This document shows positions 37,975 through 47,603 of a stretch of DNA of 64,000 nucleotides, piece after piece. This DNA is from Filifactor alocis ATCC 35896 (GTDB lineage Bacteria > Bacillota > Clostridia > Peptostreptococcales > Filifactoraceae): assembly GCF_000163895.2 (NCBI RefSeq), contig NC_016630.1, positions 1,612,001-1,676,000 of the forward strand, written 5' to 3'. Below the pieces are notes generated by a model. It worked only from the letters and a program-made list of their open reading frames with translations, searched no databases and was not told the DNA's origin. Made by a program: the position numbers and the translations under genes. Numbering within the stretch: the first letter of the stretch is position 1; each line of letters opens with the position of its first letter.

Positions 37975-39075
37975 TTATTCTCCCTCCTTCTGTCTGTTGT
38001 CTTTTCTTCTTTGAATATGATAAATCAATTCTTTGAACAAAAGCGACAATGCTCCGCAATAGATAATTGCCGCAATAATAATATCAATTACTTCAGGTGC
38101 GAAATCAAACAACTGCATATTGTTTCCGCCGACTGTGATGTATCCGATGAACAATCCTGAAAATAAAATCCCAATCGGATTGGATTGTCCCAACAAAGCA
38201 ACCGAAATTCCCGCAAATCCCTCCGGAGAAATGATATCCAACACTTGTAAGTATTTTCCGGAATCTGAAAGGTAAAGCAAAGCTCCTCCTACTCCTGCCA
38301 GTGCTCCTGCAATCATCATGGATAGCACAATATTTTTCTTGGCATTGATTCCGGCATATTTGCTCGCAAATTCATTCTTTCCGCAGGCTTTCAACTCATA
38401 TCCGAGCACTGTTTTTTCTAAGATGATGTAGGTCAGAACTACAAATCCGATTACAATCAAAATTCCGATGTTGATGCTTGTACCCGGAAAAATCTTGTCC
38501 AATCCACCCTTTGAAAGAGTTGCTGTCTTTGCAACGGCTAAAGATTGATTTTTCAAAGAATCGTAGATACTTCTTTGAATCATCATATTCACAGCATACA
38601 TTCCGATATAGTTCATCATAATGGATGAGATTACTTCATTTACATTCATGTATGCCTTCAAGAGTCCCGGAATCAGTCCCCAGAGCGCTCCTGCCAGCAG
38701 TGCCATCAGCAATGCAACCAAACAATGTATTCCGCTTGGCAAAAAATCCCATTTGACTCCGACATAGATGGCTGTAAATGCTCCCATTGTGAATTGACCG
38801 GAAGCACCGATGTTAAACAATCCTGTTTTGAACGCAAAACCGACAGACAGTCCGGTCATAATAATCGGTGTCGCAATATATAACACTTGTCCGATTCCCT
38901 GCATTCCGTCTGTAAATCCGCCTTGAACAATCATGGCAAATCCGCCGAAAGCTTCTTTCGGATTGCTGATTAGCAAGATAATCAGACCGAATAACAGTCC
39001 GCAAACAATTGCAAGCAGGGATGAACCGAGGTTTGCTATTTTTTCTCCCCCAAAAATATTTTTCTTATGCTTCAT
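37975..39075 (-). CDS. Nucleoside ABC transporter permease (first)
   Basis: Larger permease partner (366 residues with the chosen start), about nine hydrophobic segments and the family loop ACGKNEFASKYAGINAKKNIVLS. The longest ORF opens at 39096, but AAGGGG lies 8 nt before the ATG at 39073-39075, leaving an 11-bp overlap with the ATPase gene and supporting translational coupling. Confidence 0.9.
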   Translation of the reverse strand: MKHKKNIFGGEKIANLGSSLLAIVCGLLFGLIILLISNPKEAFGGFAMIVQGGFTDGMQGIGQVLYIATPIIMTGLSVGFAFKTGLFNIGASGQFTMGAFTAIYVGVKWDFLPSGIHCLVALLMALLAGALWGLIPGLLKAYMNVNEVISSIMMNYIGMYAVNMMIQRSIYDSLKNQSLAVAKTATLSKGGLDKIFPGTSINIGILIVIGFVVLTYIILEKTVLGYELKACGKNEFASKYAGINAKKNIVLSMMIAGALAGVGGALLYLSDSGKYLQVLDIISPEGFAGISVALLGQSNPIGILFSGLFIGYITVGGNNMQLFDFAPEVIDIIIAAIIYCGALSLLFKELIYHIQRRKDNRQKEGE

Positions 39076-40594
39076 ATCCCACACCCCTTTTTGCACCTGC
39101 CATATACAATCCCAACTCTTCTACCGTAGTATTTTTAGGATTGAGATCCGCTACGATTTCTCCCTCGTACATGACAAGAATTCTGTCGCTTACATTCATT
39201 ACCTCATCAAGCTCTAAAGAAACCAACAGAACGGCTTTTCCGGAATCTCTTTGAGCAATCAGTTGTTTGTGAATATACTCAATTGCTCCTACATCCAACC
39301 CTCTTACCGGCTGTACGGCAATAACAATTTCCGGATTTCTGTCCAATTCTCTTGCGATAATTGCCTTCTGTTGATTTCCGCCTGACATTCCCCTAACCAT
39401 GCTGTCTTCTCCTTGCGCGGAACGAATATCAAATTGTTCAATCAGTTTCTTTGCATACTGTCCGATGGCATCAAATTTCAGAAATCCGCGGTTTTGGAAT
39501 TCTTTTGTGTAGTAAGTTTGTAACACCAAATTTTCCTGTAATGTGTAGTCCAAAACCAATCCATCTTTGTGTCTGTCTTCGGGAATATGTGCAAGACCGT
39601 CCAGACATTTCTGTCGAATGCTTTCTTTTGTAATATTTTTTTGATTCAAAAAAATTTCGCCCTCATCAATCGGCATCAACCCTGTAATCCCGTACACCAA
39701 CTCAGATTGACCGTTTCCGTCAATCCCTGCAATCGTCAAAATTTCTCCTTTTCGTACGGAAAAAGATACATTCTTCACAGAGTCCTTCTTGTTTTTGGAA
39801 TGGATGGTCATATTCTTTACTTCCAATACCGGCTCTCCGGGAGTCATCTCTTTTTTATCTATGACAAAATTGACTTTTCTGCCCACCATCATTTCCGACA
39901 TTTCTTCTTTGGATGTTTGTGCCACATCGATGGTTCCGATATATTTTCCTTTTCGCAACACACTGCAACGATTCGCTACTGCTTTGATTTCGTTCAGCTT
40001 GTGCGTGATAAAGATAATGGACTTTCCTTCCTGCACAAGCTGTAACATCACTTTCATCAGTTCATTGACTTCTTGTGGTGTCAATACGGCGGTCGGTTCA
40101 TCAAAAATCAACACTTCATTGTCACAATACAACATTTTTAAGATTTCCACCCTCTGTTGCATTCCAACGGTAATATCTGAAATGTAGGCATCCGGATCAA
40201 TTTTAAACTTATATTTTTCGCTCAGCTCCATCACTTTTTTTCGAGCATCTTCCATTTTCAACACACCGTTTTTTACCGTTTCGTGTCCAAGTACAATACT
40301 TTCGAGAACTGTAAAATTATGTACCAATTTAAAATGTTGATGCACCATTCCGATTCCCAACATATTTGCATCATTCGGGTTGTTGATTTTCACTTCTTGC
40401 CCATTCATTTTAATTTGCCCTTCTTCCGGCTGATACAGACCGAACAGCACGCTCATCAATGTGGATTTACCTGCTCCGTTTTCTCCGAGCAATGCATGAA
40501 TCTCTCCTTTTTTTACCTGGAGAGTAATATCATCATTTGCTTTGAATGCTCCAAACTTTTTGGTGATATGATTCATTTCAATTACATATTCCAC
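39065..40594 (-). CDS. Nucleoside ABC transporter ATP-binding protein (two nucleotide-binding domains)
   Basis: Tandem-NBD ATPase that powers the importer, a form known from NupO/RbsA-type systems. First domain: Walker A GENGAGKS near residue 37, signature VGMQQRVEI, Walker B VLIFDEPTAVL. Second domain: a degenerate Walker A GIDGNGQS and signature MSGGNQQKA. The second-domain Walker B reads PEIVIAVQPVRGLD, lacking the usual D-E, typical of these proteins. 509 residues. GTG start with AGGAGG upstream. Confidence 0.94.
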   Translation of the reverse strand: MEYVIEMNHITKKFGAFKANDDITLQVKKGEIHALLGENGAGKSTLMSVLFGLYQPEEGQIKMNGQEVKINNPNDANMLGIGMVHQHFKLVHNFTVLESIVLGHETVKNGVLKMEDARKKVMELSEKYKFKIDPDAYISDITVGMQQRVEILKMLYCDNEVLIFDEPTAVLTPQEVNELMKVMLQLVQEGKSIIFITHKLNEIKAVANRCSVLRKGKYIGTIDVAQTSKEEMSEMMVGRKVNFVIDKKEMTPGEPVLEVKNMTIHSKNKKDSVKNVSFSVRKGEILTIAGIDGNGQSELVYGITGLMPIDEGEIFLNQKNITKESIRQKCLDGLAHIPEDRHKDGLVLDYTLQENLVLQTYYTKEFQNRGFLKFDAIGQYAKKLIEQFDIRSAQGEDSMVRGMSGGNQQKAIIARELDRNPEIVIAVQPVRGLDVGAIEYIHKQLIAQRDSGKAVLLVSLELDEVMNVSDRILVMYEGEIVADLNPKNTTVEELGLYMAGAKRGVGYEA

Positions 40595-40614
40595 CGTTTT
40601 TCCTCCTCATTATC

Positions 40615-41028
40615 TTATTTCAAATCATTAGGTCCAAAACCCATCGGCAATAACTCCTTCAGCAAATAGGATTGACATCCGTCATTTCCATCCGACAGCA
40701 CAATTTGAAATGTCTCAGGATTACAAAACTCCATCATCACTTGTCTGCATACACCACATGGCGTGCATATCTGTTTTGCATCCTCTCCTTTTTTGCCTCC
40801 CACGACGGCAATTTTTGTAAACTCCCTTTCTCCATCACAGATTGCCTTAAAAAAAGCTGTTCTCTCTGCACAGTTGGTAGGTGTATAGGATGCGTTTTCG
40901 ATATTACATCCCAAATATACCTTTCCTCCTTTTGTCAACAGGGCAGCTCCCACTTGAAAGTTTGAATAAGGAGAATAAGAACACTCTCTTGCCTTCTTCG
41001 CCTCTTTTAATAACATTTCATCCGTCAT
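40615..41028 (-). CDS. cdd: Cytidine deaminase
   Basis: Zinc enzyme converting cytidine/deoxycytidine to uridine forms, so the pyrimidine phosphorylase downstream can use them. The 137-residue tetrameric type has CAE (Cys53, Glu55) in NASYTPTNCAERTAF and PCGVCRQ (Cys91, Cys94); the first ligand is Cys rather than His, as usual in this type. The start codon lacks a strong ribosome binding site (AAAAAAG). First gene of the nucleoside operon. Confidence 0.95.
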   Translation of the reverse strand: MTDEMLLKEAKKARECSYSPYSNFQVGAALLTKGGKVYLGCNIENASYTPTNCAERTAFFKAICDGEREFTKIAVVGGKKGEDAKQICTPCGVCRQVMMEFCNPETFQIVLSDGNDGCQSYLLKELLPMGFGPNDLK

Positions 41029-41166
41029 CTTTTTTCATCGTCTTTGTGAAATCCATAAAAATCTATCCTGATTTTTCGTTCGTTCAAATGCCCTATCCTT
41101 TGATGAAAAAGATTTGTGTCCGAACTATCCTCTGCCACGAAAAAATCTCTCTTGCAGTTGCACGGA

Positions 41167-41194
41167 ATCATACCGTACAAAGGTGATTTCCCAA
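41167..41194 (-). promoter_or_regulatory. Promoter of the nucleoside salvage operon
   Basis: TTGGGA (41194-41189), 16-bp spacer, TATGAT (41172-41167) on the minus strand; an ACGG/CCGT dyad flanks the -10 and could be an operator. Confidence 0.45.
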
Positions 41195-41265
41195 AAACTT
41201 ACTCCTCTCTGTCTTTATATGAATGATGTTCTATCATGATATTTGATACTCATGTTACTATTATA

Positions 41266-41297
41266 CATGAAAAAAGGACATCTGTCCTTTTTTCATG
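41266..41297. terminator. Perfect 15-bp inverted repeat, bidirectional terminator
   Basis: CATGAAAAAAGGACA and its exact complement are separated by 2 nt; it ends the minus-strand gene at 41494-42222 and isolates it from the nucleoside operon promoter. Confidence 0.7.
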
Positions 41298-41493
41298 CTA
41301 CGTTTTTGATATAAAAATTCGATATGGAATCTATTTGGTATAATTTCATGCTTATTACGTTTCTTTTCTTTCCACTGTATCCGATACACATCCTTCTCTT
41401 CTTCCATGTTTTGCAGAACAAAATCTCATCATGTGACACAAAATGATATCCTCAGTCCCAAGTCCAATCTTACTCAATCTACAAGATATTTCC

Positions 41494-42222
41494 TTAAACA
41501 TGAATCGTGTCTGATGCATTTCTTTGATATCCTGTAGCATGGGTTAAATAAGCTCCATGCAAATAATTTTGCTGTGCAACCATCAACAGAGGCACTGCAA
41601 ATACCTTTGTCGCATACAGTCCAATCAAAATCATAAAATGTTGAATTTGTATATTTTCAATCTGTTTACTATATATTCCGTAAAGTATCCCTAAATTCAG
41701 TGTCATATTAAAAACAGTTGCTAAAGTAGCGGACACGATATTTGTTTTGATTTCAGGATGATACCATTTTATGACATAGAGTGCCAATAGAGAAATATTG
41801 TAAACACAAATCGGTTTATGTTGTTTTCTATAAATCACTATCGTTTTGCGATTATAGAAATAGAAATGTCCCATTGTAGGACGGGAAAAATCATTCATCC
41901 ATATATGGCTTATCGCAACAATTTCATCCCATGGTACAAGTAATCCTATTTTTTTCAAGTATATCCCTTCTTCAGAGATAGAGCATTTGTAATTTACAAA
42001 CGAAAAAATGGCAGCGACGGCAATACAGATTGCAAGCGCAGTATGTGTTAACTGTCTTCCGCTCATCATCAATGTACTGTTAAAAACGCTTATCGTTACT
42101 CCGGATGGTCCGGGCAGTACTCCCTGTGAATCTGCTATGAAAGAAATCATAAAAACCGCAAATAAAAAAATAAACAGAAAATACCGATACATAATACTAT
42201 GAAATTTTATTTCTCTTCTCAT
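41494..42222 (-). CDS. Membrane protein, unknown function
   Basis: A 242-residue protein with about four membrane segments (residues 13-30, 56-76, 165-185, 200-220) and a basic N-terminus. Between segments 2 and 3 is a roughly 80-residue region with a PH-like look (CSISEEGIYLKKIGLLVPWDEIVAI). I recognise no family. AAAGGAG precedes the ATG at a long 12-nt spacing, so the exact start is uncertain. It opens the accessory block and is closed by a strong terminator, with nothing to suggest a partner. Confidence 0.6.
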   Translation of the reverse strand: MRREIKFHSIMYRYFLFIFLFAVFMISFIADSQGVLPGPSGVTISVFNSTLMMSGRQLTHTALAICIAVAAIFSFVNYKCSISEEGIYLKKIGLLVPWDEIVAISHIWMNDFSRPTMGHFYFYNRKTIVIYRKQHKPICVYNISLLALYVIKWYHPEIKTNIVSATLATVFNMTLNLGILYGIYSKQIENIQIQHFMILIGLYATKVFAVPLLMVAQQNYLHGAYLTHATGYQRNASDTIHV

Positions 42223-42540
42223 GTCAAAAAATAACTCCTTTCCATTTTTTGTGTTTTTCTTGTTGGAGTTTGAGTGATACGAAACAGGATTTTAGAATGT
42301 AAGAATCGTATATCATTACAAAAACACCGAAAAACTATCCTTCTATCAAACACAATTTTTCATGATAACTTTGAATCACCCGTTCGATTACAACTTATCC
42401 TTTTTATTTTCTGTAACAAAATTTTCATTCCTTATCATAGAAACTGTGATACAAAACCAAACCATTTTGTCTTTCTGACAGTTTATTTCAACCTATCTCC
42501 TGCTTTCCTCTATGATAAACAAGAGATTTCTAAGTTTCCG
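42223..42540. other. AT-rich spacer
   Basis: No gene. A 17-nt string ACAATTTTTCATGATAA (42352-42368) recurs exactly at 45574-45590. The promoter of the gene at 41494 probably lies here, but no hexamer pair was convincing. Confidence 0.4.
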
Positions 42541-42903
42541 TTATATCGATAGAAATGTATCATTCTTCATATAGTAATTCAATGCTCTCAAGATTTCTTC
42601 ATTGGCGGCATCCCGTTTTTGTTCCAGTACATTTATTATGACATCCTGAAAAATCTCCGGCAAAATAGATGCTCTCATTCCATGCTCAAGAGCAAACTCA
42701 GGTATGATTTCTTCCCCTGTTTCTTCGTCAAAATCAGGTGGAGCCGTCACACAACAAACAGTAGTCAAAAGCCTTTCCTCATCACCCATCTCATAGATAT
42801 GCCAATCATCCTCCTGATAAAGTGCTTCTTCTCCCCCATTCAGATAGATTGCTTTTATTTCATTGATAATATCTTCAACTGTGCATTTCACATTTTTTTG
42901 CAT
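42541..42903 (-). CDS. DUF7716-like small acidic protein (putative immunity protein)
   Basis: A 120-residue acidic protein with the pattern ALYQEDDWHIY, a central FALEHGMRASIL segment and a C-terminal ILRALNYYMKNDTF, which matches, from memory, the DUF7716 family seen near polymorphic toxins. Mostly helical after residue 75. GGAGG sits 6 nt before the ATG. It is one of the array of single, unrelated minus-strand genes here; a role as an antitoxin-like immunity protein is inference only. Confidence 0.6.
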   Translation of the reverse strand: MQKNVKCTVEDIINEIKAIYLNGGEEALYQEDDWHIYEMGDEERLLTTVCCVTAPPDFDEETGEEIIPEFALEHGMRASILPEIFQDVIINVLEQKRDAANEEILRALNYYMKNDTFLSI

Positions 42904-42954
42904 CTTATACCTCCGGTTAAATTCTAAGTAGATAACTCAAAATATCCCCACAAG

Positions 42955-43404
42955 TTATCTACGGCAACCGATATCATTCAAATTTTCGTCTTCGATTCGA
43001 TACACCATATCTCCCCTGTTCCAAAGATACATGATACCGGAAACAGGCTCTTTTCCCTCTTCACGAATCCATCCCATATAAGTCGAATTGTAGCCGAAAT
43101 ATCCTTCTGTCAAAATTTCAAATTCTGCATTAGAATATGTTTCCATATAATCCTTCATACTGATGGCATTTCCTGAAAATTTCCCTTCATAAACAACTTT
43201 ATCAAAAATAAAAACACTGCATTCGTCCAAGTCACTGTCCTTGAAAATAATATCTCCCGAAAAAATTTTTTCTCCATCGGCAGTATATTGAAAGATACGA
43301 TTCATTTTCAATCTCAAAGTATTGTTCTGAAAATCGACTTTCTGTATCCTACTGTCATGCAAACTGAAAAGAATATTACTGTTTCTGTCGTGTACAAATT
43401 CCAT
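42955..43404 (-). CDS. Hypothetical protein of the toxin-immunity type
   Basis: 149 residues, predicted beta-rich. The layout LHDSRIQKVDFQNNTLRLKM, FKDSDLDECSVFIFD, YEGKFSGNAISMKDYMETY and EGYFGYNSTYMGWI is one I recall from unnamed Firmicutes proteins found near toxin and immunity genes. RBS GAGGAG before the ATG. The gap to the upstream gene holds a terminator, so it is probably transcribed on its own. No signal peptide. Confidence 0.55.
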   Translation of the reverse strand: MEFVHDRNSNILFSLHDSRIQKVDFQNNTLRLKMNRIFQYTADGEKIFSGDIIFKDSDLDECSVFIFDKVVYEGKFSGNAISMKDYMETYSNAEFEILTEGYFGYNSTYMGWIREEGKEPVSGIMYLWNRGDMVYRIEDENLNDIGCRR

Positions 43405-43456
43405 TTTGCTCTCCTCTTATCTCATTACTTGATAAATGCTACTGTCTTACCATGTC

Positions 43457-43509
43457 AAAAAACTATCCCATGACAATACTGTCGTCTATCATATCGGATG
43501 GGATAGTTT
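43457..43509 (-). terminator. Terminator of the DUF4259-like gene
   Basis: Perfect 12-bp stem AAACTATCCCAT/ATGGGATAGTTT (43460-43471, 43498-43509) with a TTTTTT run on the minus strand. Confidence 0.8.
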
Positions 43510-43535
43510 CCAACTCAACTATCGATTTGAGCCAT

Positions 43536-44438
43536 CTATGAATTGAGACGCATCCTAAACTCTTCGTCTATTTCTTCTACTGTCATGGTTGTATGAACAG
43601 ATATATGCTTGTTATATTCTGCCCCCAATCTTTTCCTAGCTTCAAATTGAAACTCCTCAACAGTCTTGGAGCCATACTCAAAGTGGCTGTGAATTGCGCC
43701 TGAACACTCGCCCCAATCAGACAAATATCCGATGATTTCAAAAAGTGAATCATTATAAGGTTCAAATTTCTTCGTTTCTCTAACTCCCAAATACTGTCTG
43801 AAACAGCTGTCAAATGCATAATAGAACTGAGGAGAACGCCATGGAAGAGAGTTTCGTTCTCTGTTATGAAAGTTCGCATCAATGATATATGACTTGCACA
43901 CATCATACATTGTCGGCTTTTGTGTAGTTTTTATCGTCGTTTGAATGTAGCAATAGAATGTCTGTTTATCAAAGAATCGTCCGTTTATGGCAATCAAAGC
44001 TCCCCACATACCGTCATGATATTGAAATGCCATTACTGCCCCGTTTCTGTATTTGCTATCTATCGGAACGGGTGGGGCTACTCGTTTTTTAGGTCTTGCT
44101 TTCTTGACACTGATTTTATCCAAAAATTTTATCAAATAATTTTGCCTTTGACGTAAGAATTTATCATCGGCACCTAACTCTTTCGCAACAACTAAATCTT
44201 CTCCATTTTCAATCACTTCTTTGATTCTAAGAAGAAACTCATCCTCTAACTGCCCTACTTCCCATAGACAATGTGCCAAACTGAATATGACATCAAATCT
44301 ATCGTCATCATCTTCATAGGGAAGCAAATCATCTTTGATGTCAATCGGCTCTTCCCCCCGATTATATCGCTCAAAAAATTCATCTTTAATATCACAAGAG
44401 GTATCGTTGCCAAAAATCGTTGCACTCCATGTTCCCAT
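43536..44438 (-). CDS. DUF4259-like protein (putative immunity protein)
   Basis: 300 residues. The N-terminus MGTWSATIFGNDTSCDIKDEF matches the start of DUF4259 proteins (MGTWGxGxFxxDxxxD), a family I recall near polymorphic toxins. After an acidic N-terminal half comes a Pro/Lys hinge (KKARPKKRVAPPVP) and a C-terminal domain with GAVMAFQYHDGMWGALIAI of unknown identity. So it may be a two-domain protein. AGGAGG precedes the ATG and the gene has its own terminator. Role inferred from context only. Confidence 0.65.
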   Translation of the reverse strand: MGTWSATIFGNDTSCDIKDEFFERYNRGEEPIDIKDDLLPYEDDDDRFDVIFSLAHCLWEVGQLEDEFLLRIKEVIENGEDLVVAKELGADDKFLRQRQNYLIKFLDKISVKKARPKKRVAPPVPIDSKYRNGAVMAFQYHDGMWGALIAINGRFFDKQTFYCYIQTTIKTTQKPTMYDVCKSYIIDANFHNRERNSLPWRSPQFYYAFDSCFRQYLGVRETKKFEPYNDSLFEIIGYLSDWGECSGAIHSHFEYGSKTVEEFQFEARKRLGAEYNKHISVHTTMTVEEIDEEFRMRLNS

Positions 44439-44755
44439 AATGTCCTCCTATTCAGACTCCAATTTGTCTCTTAAAAAGTTTGAACCTATTATACTATTTT
44501 TATCCTATTTTTTCTATTGTAAGATGAAATCATTTCCATCCTGATTCACAAATGATATCTCTTTTTATCGCATCTCATCTATTTTATACGAATTTCTTAG
44601 AATATCATCCTACTGTTCCAATCAGTCATTTTGATTCTTACCGGCTTTGTTATTTTTTATCATCTTGGTTATTCCATCAAAAAAGACGATATTTCTATCG
44701 CCTTAAATCTTTCTTCATTATCATTCCAAATCGTCATTTTCTATTTGAAACTTGT

Positions 44756-45400
44756 CTATTCGAACCATGCAACTGCTCTAATCGGAGAACCGTCACTGTT
44801 TTCTATCTTTAACGGAAAACAACTGAACCAAAACAAATCGCTACCGCAGAGGTCTAAATTCTTGAGATTTTCAATATTGACAATATCACAATCTCGAAAC
44901 AGTTTTTTGTGACGTGTCAAGTTCATATCTGCAATCGGGTCGATGCCGATAACATCAAATCCAATCCCCTTATAGTTTCCGGATAGAATGAAGTCCAATA
45001 CCTCATCATCGATACAAGGATAATCTCCGAAATAAGCATCCGTTCCCCAGCGTTTATCCCAACCGAGATAAAACAATAGAAAATCAGCTTTCTTTACATT
45101 TTCTCCGGCTTTCCGAATACGCTCCATGGAAATCATTTCACCTTCTTGCAACTCATGGCAATCCACCACTAAGGCTTTTCCAATAAACTGTTCCGGCGGA
45201 AATTCATCCAATGTTGTCCTTCCTTCAAAAATGTGTGCCGGCGGATCCATATGGGTACCGGTATGTGTATACATCTGCAACAGTGTTTCTTTGAATCCGT
45301 CCTGTTCATAACTGTTCGCCGGAATCAGTTTCGGTGGATCTGTTCCGGGATAAACAGGCATATTCTCTTTGATAGTATGTGTCAAATCAATGACTCTCAT
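44756..45400 (-). CDS. Cyclase family protein (kynurenine formamidase-like)
   Basis: Metal-dependent hydrolase of the cyclase family (PF04199), which includes bacterial kynurenine formamidase and polyketide cyclases. The signature HTGTHMDPPAH (residues 42-52) is intact, with an N-terminal VIDLTHTIKENMPVYPGTDPP. 214 residues, normal. GAGGAG precedes the ATG. It stands alone among immunity-like genes, so the substrate cannot be inferred. Confidence 0.85.
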   Translation of the reverse strand: MRVIDLTHTIKENMPVYPGTDPPKLIPANSYEQDGFKETLLQMYTHTGTHMDPPAHIFEGRTTLDEFPPEQFIGKALVVDCHELQEGEMISMERIRKAGENVKKADFLLFYLGWDKRWGTDAYFGDYPCIDDEVLDFILSGNYKGIGFDVIGIDPIADMNLTRHKKLFRDCDIVNIENLKNLDLCGSDLFWFSCFPLKIENSDGSPIRAVAWFE

Positions 45401-45766
45401 CTCTTCATCTCCTCAAAATTCAATTCGTCTCTCACTGAAATGTCCCTGATAGGATACTGTTTTTCTTACATATCCCAACCACACTATTCCATTGTTTGTT
45501 ATCAAATGTTATCCAAAACACTATTTTAAAGTGTTTGATGATAAAAAAGAAAATACATATACTCCTATAAAAAACAATTTTTCATGATAAGTTTAATCAG
45601 TGATTTGTATTCCCTAATAATAGACAGAACACTCTATAAATGACTTCTATCAGTCAGATACTGCAGTCTCGTTCATCGTACCGAGTATTCAATGAAACTG
45701 TTTCAAAAATATCTCAAACGATACACTCTGTCTCATCGCTCTCAGTCAAATTCTGTAACATGCCGA
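45401..45766. other. Spacer without genes
   Basis: About 370 bp, AT-rich. Includes the second copy of the 17-nt string noted at 42352. No gene or clear promoter. Confidence 0.4.
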
Positions 45767-46318
45767 TTATTTTAGAGCAATCGGAAGAACAATTCCCAAA
45801 AGTGTTGCCATGATACCGAATATCAAACCGAAAATAGATAGGAATAAAACATATACAGGACTGTGCTTACGAATCTGAACAGAGTACAAACTGTAATCAA
45901 TAGGTTTTTGAATAATGGTATTTCTGACAGCTGCAATTCCTTTATCAAAAGCATTTGATTCCCCATCCAATGAAATAACATAAGTTCCTTCTTCCGCATA
46001 AAAAGAATACAATTCCAGTCTTGCCGTTTTAAAACCGTTTACGCTTGTACGCATAAGGATTAGCGAAAGAGGAATTTTATTTCCTGTTTGTTGATGGATG
46101 ATATTGAATCCGAAGTCTCCGACCGGAGATTTTGAAAACAGTTTTCCGCTAATCCAAATCCCATAATTTCCCTTTTCGGAAATTCTAAAAACACCCTCTC
46201 CCTTGCTACACGGCATTTCATACACCATTTCTGCAGTTGCCGAACGGAATAAATGCTTACTGCTGATAACTGCTAAAGTTATTCCTATCGGTATCAATAA
46301 TAAAAATAAATAATTCAT
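45767..46318 (-). CDS. Hypothetical protein with terminal membrane segments
   Basis: 183 residues: a membrane segment near the N-terminus (YLFLLLIPIGITLAV), a 125-residue beta-rich outside domain (GVFRISEKGNYGIWISGK...), and two hydrophobic stretches near the C-terminus (VLFLSIFGLIFGIMATLLGIVL). The ORF's first ATG overlaps GGGAG, so the ATG at 46316-46318 (9 nt away) is taken. Family unknown; it could be an exported or membrane-bound immunity factor. Confidence 0.55.
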   Translation of the reverse strand: MNYLFLLLIPIGITLAVISSKHLFRSATAEMVYEMPCSKGEGVFRISEKGNYGIWISGKLFSKSPVGDFGFNIIHQQTGNKIPLSLILMRTSVNGFKTARLELYSFYAEEGTYVISLDGESNAFDKGIAAVRNTIIQKPIDYSLYSVQIRKHSPVYVLFLSIFGLIFGIMATLLGIVLPIALK

Positions 46319-46497
46319 CTGTTTCATCTCCCTAAATTCTCATTTCTTTGATGCAATATCTGTTTGACATTATATCACTTGTTCTATGCTTTTTCTATGA
46401 TAAACACTATCATCCGTTCCAATTTTTTCATAACTATAAAGCTCTTTCCTCATTGTTTTTTCAAACGATAGAACATTCTACCCTTTCCAACGATGAT

Positions 46498-46887
46498 TTA
46501 TTGGAAGATTTCTTGTAACCATTTCACGATATCCTCGGTCATGTTATCACAGGATATCGTTAGTTGATTACAATCAATCTCATCGAGCAGCATTACTTCT
46601 TTTTCTCTTCCAAAAAAACTTGCCAACCATAGGATAAACCGTGCATATTCATCCATCATTTCATCAAAATGGAAGTACTCTATTGCAAAAGTAGAGCGTT
46701 TTGTATCCATTCTTAATTCAAATTGGTATTGTTCGGAATAATTTCCCCAACAAAGATCATATCTCGCTGAATCCCTTACTTCCAACTTGGTACCCGGATA
46801 CTTTTTCTCCATTTCTTGATTGAATGTTTGAATATCAAAATCATTATGTTCCGGTTCGTTTAAATGCACAAAGATTGTTACAGGCAT
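46498..46887 (-). CDS. Hypothetical acidic protein
   Basis: 129 residues, acidic, no signal peptide. A mixed alpha/beta composition (VTIFVHLNEPEHNDFDI ... FLWLASFFGREKEVMLLDEID) is seen but no family recognised. GAGGAGG before the ATG. It is flanked by spacers on both sides, like its neighbours in the array. Confidence 0.55.
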   Translation of the reverse strand: MPVTIFVHLNEPEHNDFDIQTFNQEMEKKYPGTKLEVRDSARYDLCWGNYSEQYQFELRMDTKRSTFAIEYFHFDEMMDEYARFILWLASFFGREKEVMLLDEIDCNQLTISCDNMTEDIVKWLQEIFQ

Positions 46888-47051
46888 TTTGAGTTCCTCC
46901 TCACAATCACATTCTAAATTTGATTCACTAATTTGTTAATTCAATTCTCCTTCAGAATCAGCTGCAAACTAATCTTCAGAAACGATATCATCCTTCTTTC
47001 TTCTACAGAAAAATCACTTTTTCTAATCTTTTTAGACACACTATAACCTCA

Positions 47052-47603
47052 TTATCCTTCAATCAATTTTGATAGTTCCGAATCCGACAAAAAAGAATCT
47101 GTATATAGTTTTTCAAGCAAATGCTCGTCGAATTCCAAAGAGTAATATTCGGTAACGAATTCTTGAAACCTTTCATAAGTATCGAACACATATCCCAATA
47201 ACCAGCGACCGCCATCATTTCCATCCGGTTGATGTTGATGCACTTCCCCGTCGTACCAAATAAAAAATGTGGTTTGTTCTCTTTCTTCCACTGAGAACAG
47301 ATTCTTCCATTTGTCGTCAAGCCCTTCATACATCTTGTCGATAATACTTTGATTCCATTCATCGGAGGCAAATTGGTTCAGACTGTTTTCGTGTGCAAAT
47401 CCTTTTATCAGAACTGCCGTTTCCGTAAAGATGACAGATAGCGAATCTCCCGCTCCGTTATCAATCTCATATTTGAGATTCGAGTCAATCTCTTTCTTGT
47501 GTACCAATCTCAAATATTCTTCCGACGGGTCAGTCAAAGCATTGTCCAAAACAAAGAGCGCCTCCAAACTTTTACGCATATTACCCCAATCCATATCCTT
47601 CAT
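47052..47603 (-). CDS. Hypothetical protein, polymorphic toxin-associated type
   Basis: 183 residues. Its central segment IKGFAHENSLNQF followed by TTFFIWYDGE resembles a family that I recall with the pattern KGFDHExxxSP and TFCIWR, found near toxin and immunity genes; it has no formal name I can give. Acidic. GGAGG lies 7 nt before the ATG at 47601-47603; the longer ORF (from 47654) runs through this RBS. Possible immunity protein. Confidence 0.55.
   Translation of the reverse strand: MKDMDWGNMRKSLEALFVLDNALTDPSEEYLRLVHKKEIDSNLKYEIDNGAGDSLSVIFTETAVLIKGFAHENSLNQFASDEWNQSIIDKMYEGLDDKWKNLFSVEEREQTTFFIWYDGEVHQHQPDGNDGGRWLLGYVFDTYERFQEFVTEYYSLEFDEHLLEKLYTDSFLSDSELSKLIEG

Noticed and set aside
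41355..41540. 61-codon minus-strand frame overlapping the end of the membrane protein gene
   Set aside because: Overlaps a better gene out of frame and lacks a ribosome binding site.
42352..45590. 17-nt identical string at 42352-42368 and 45574-45590
   Set aside because: AT-rich, short and without longer flanking match; may be chance.
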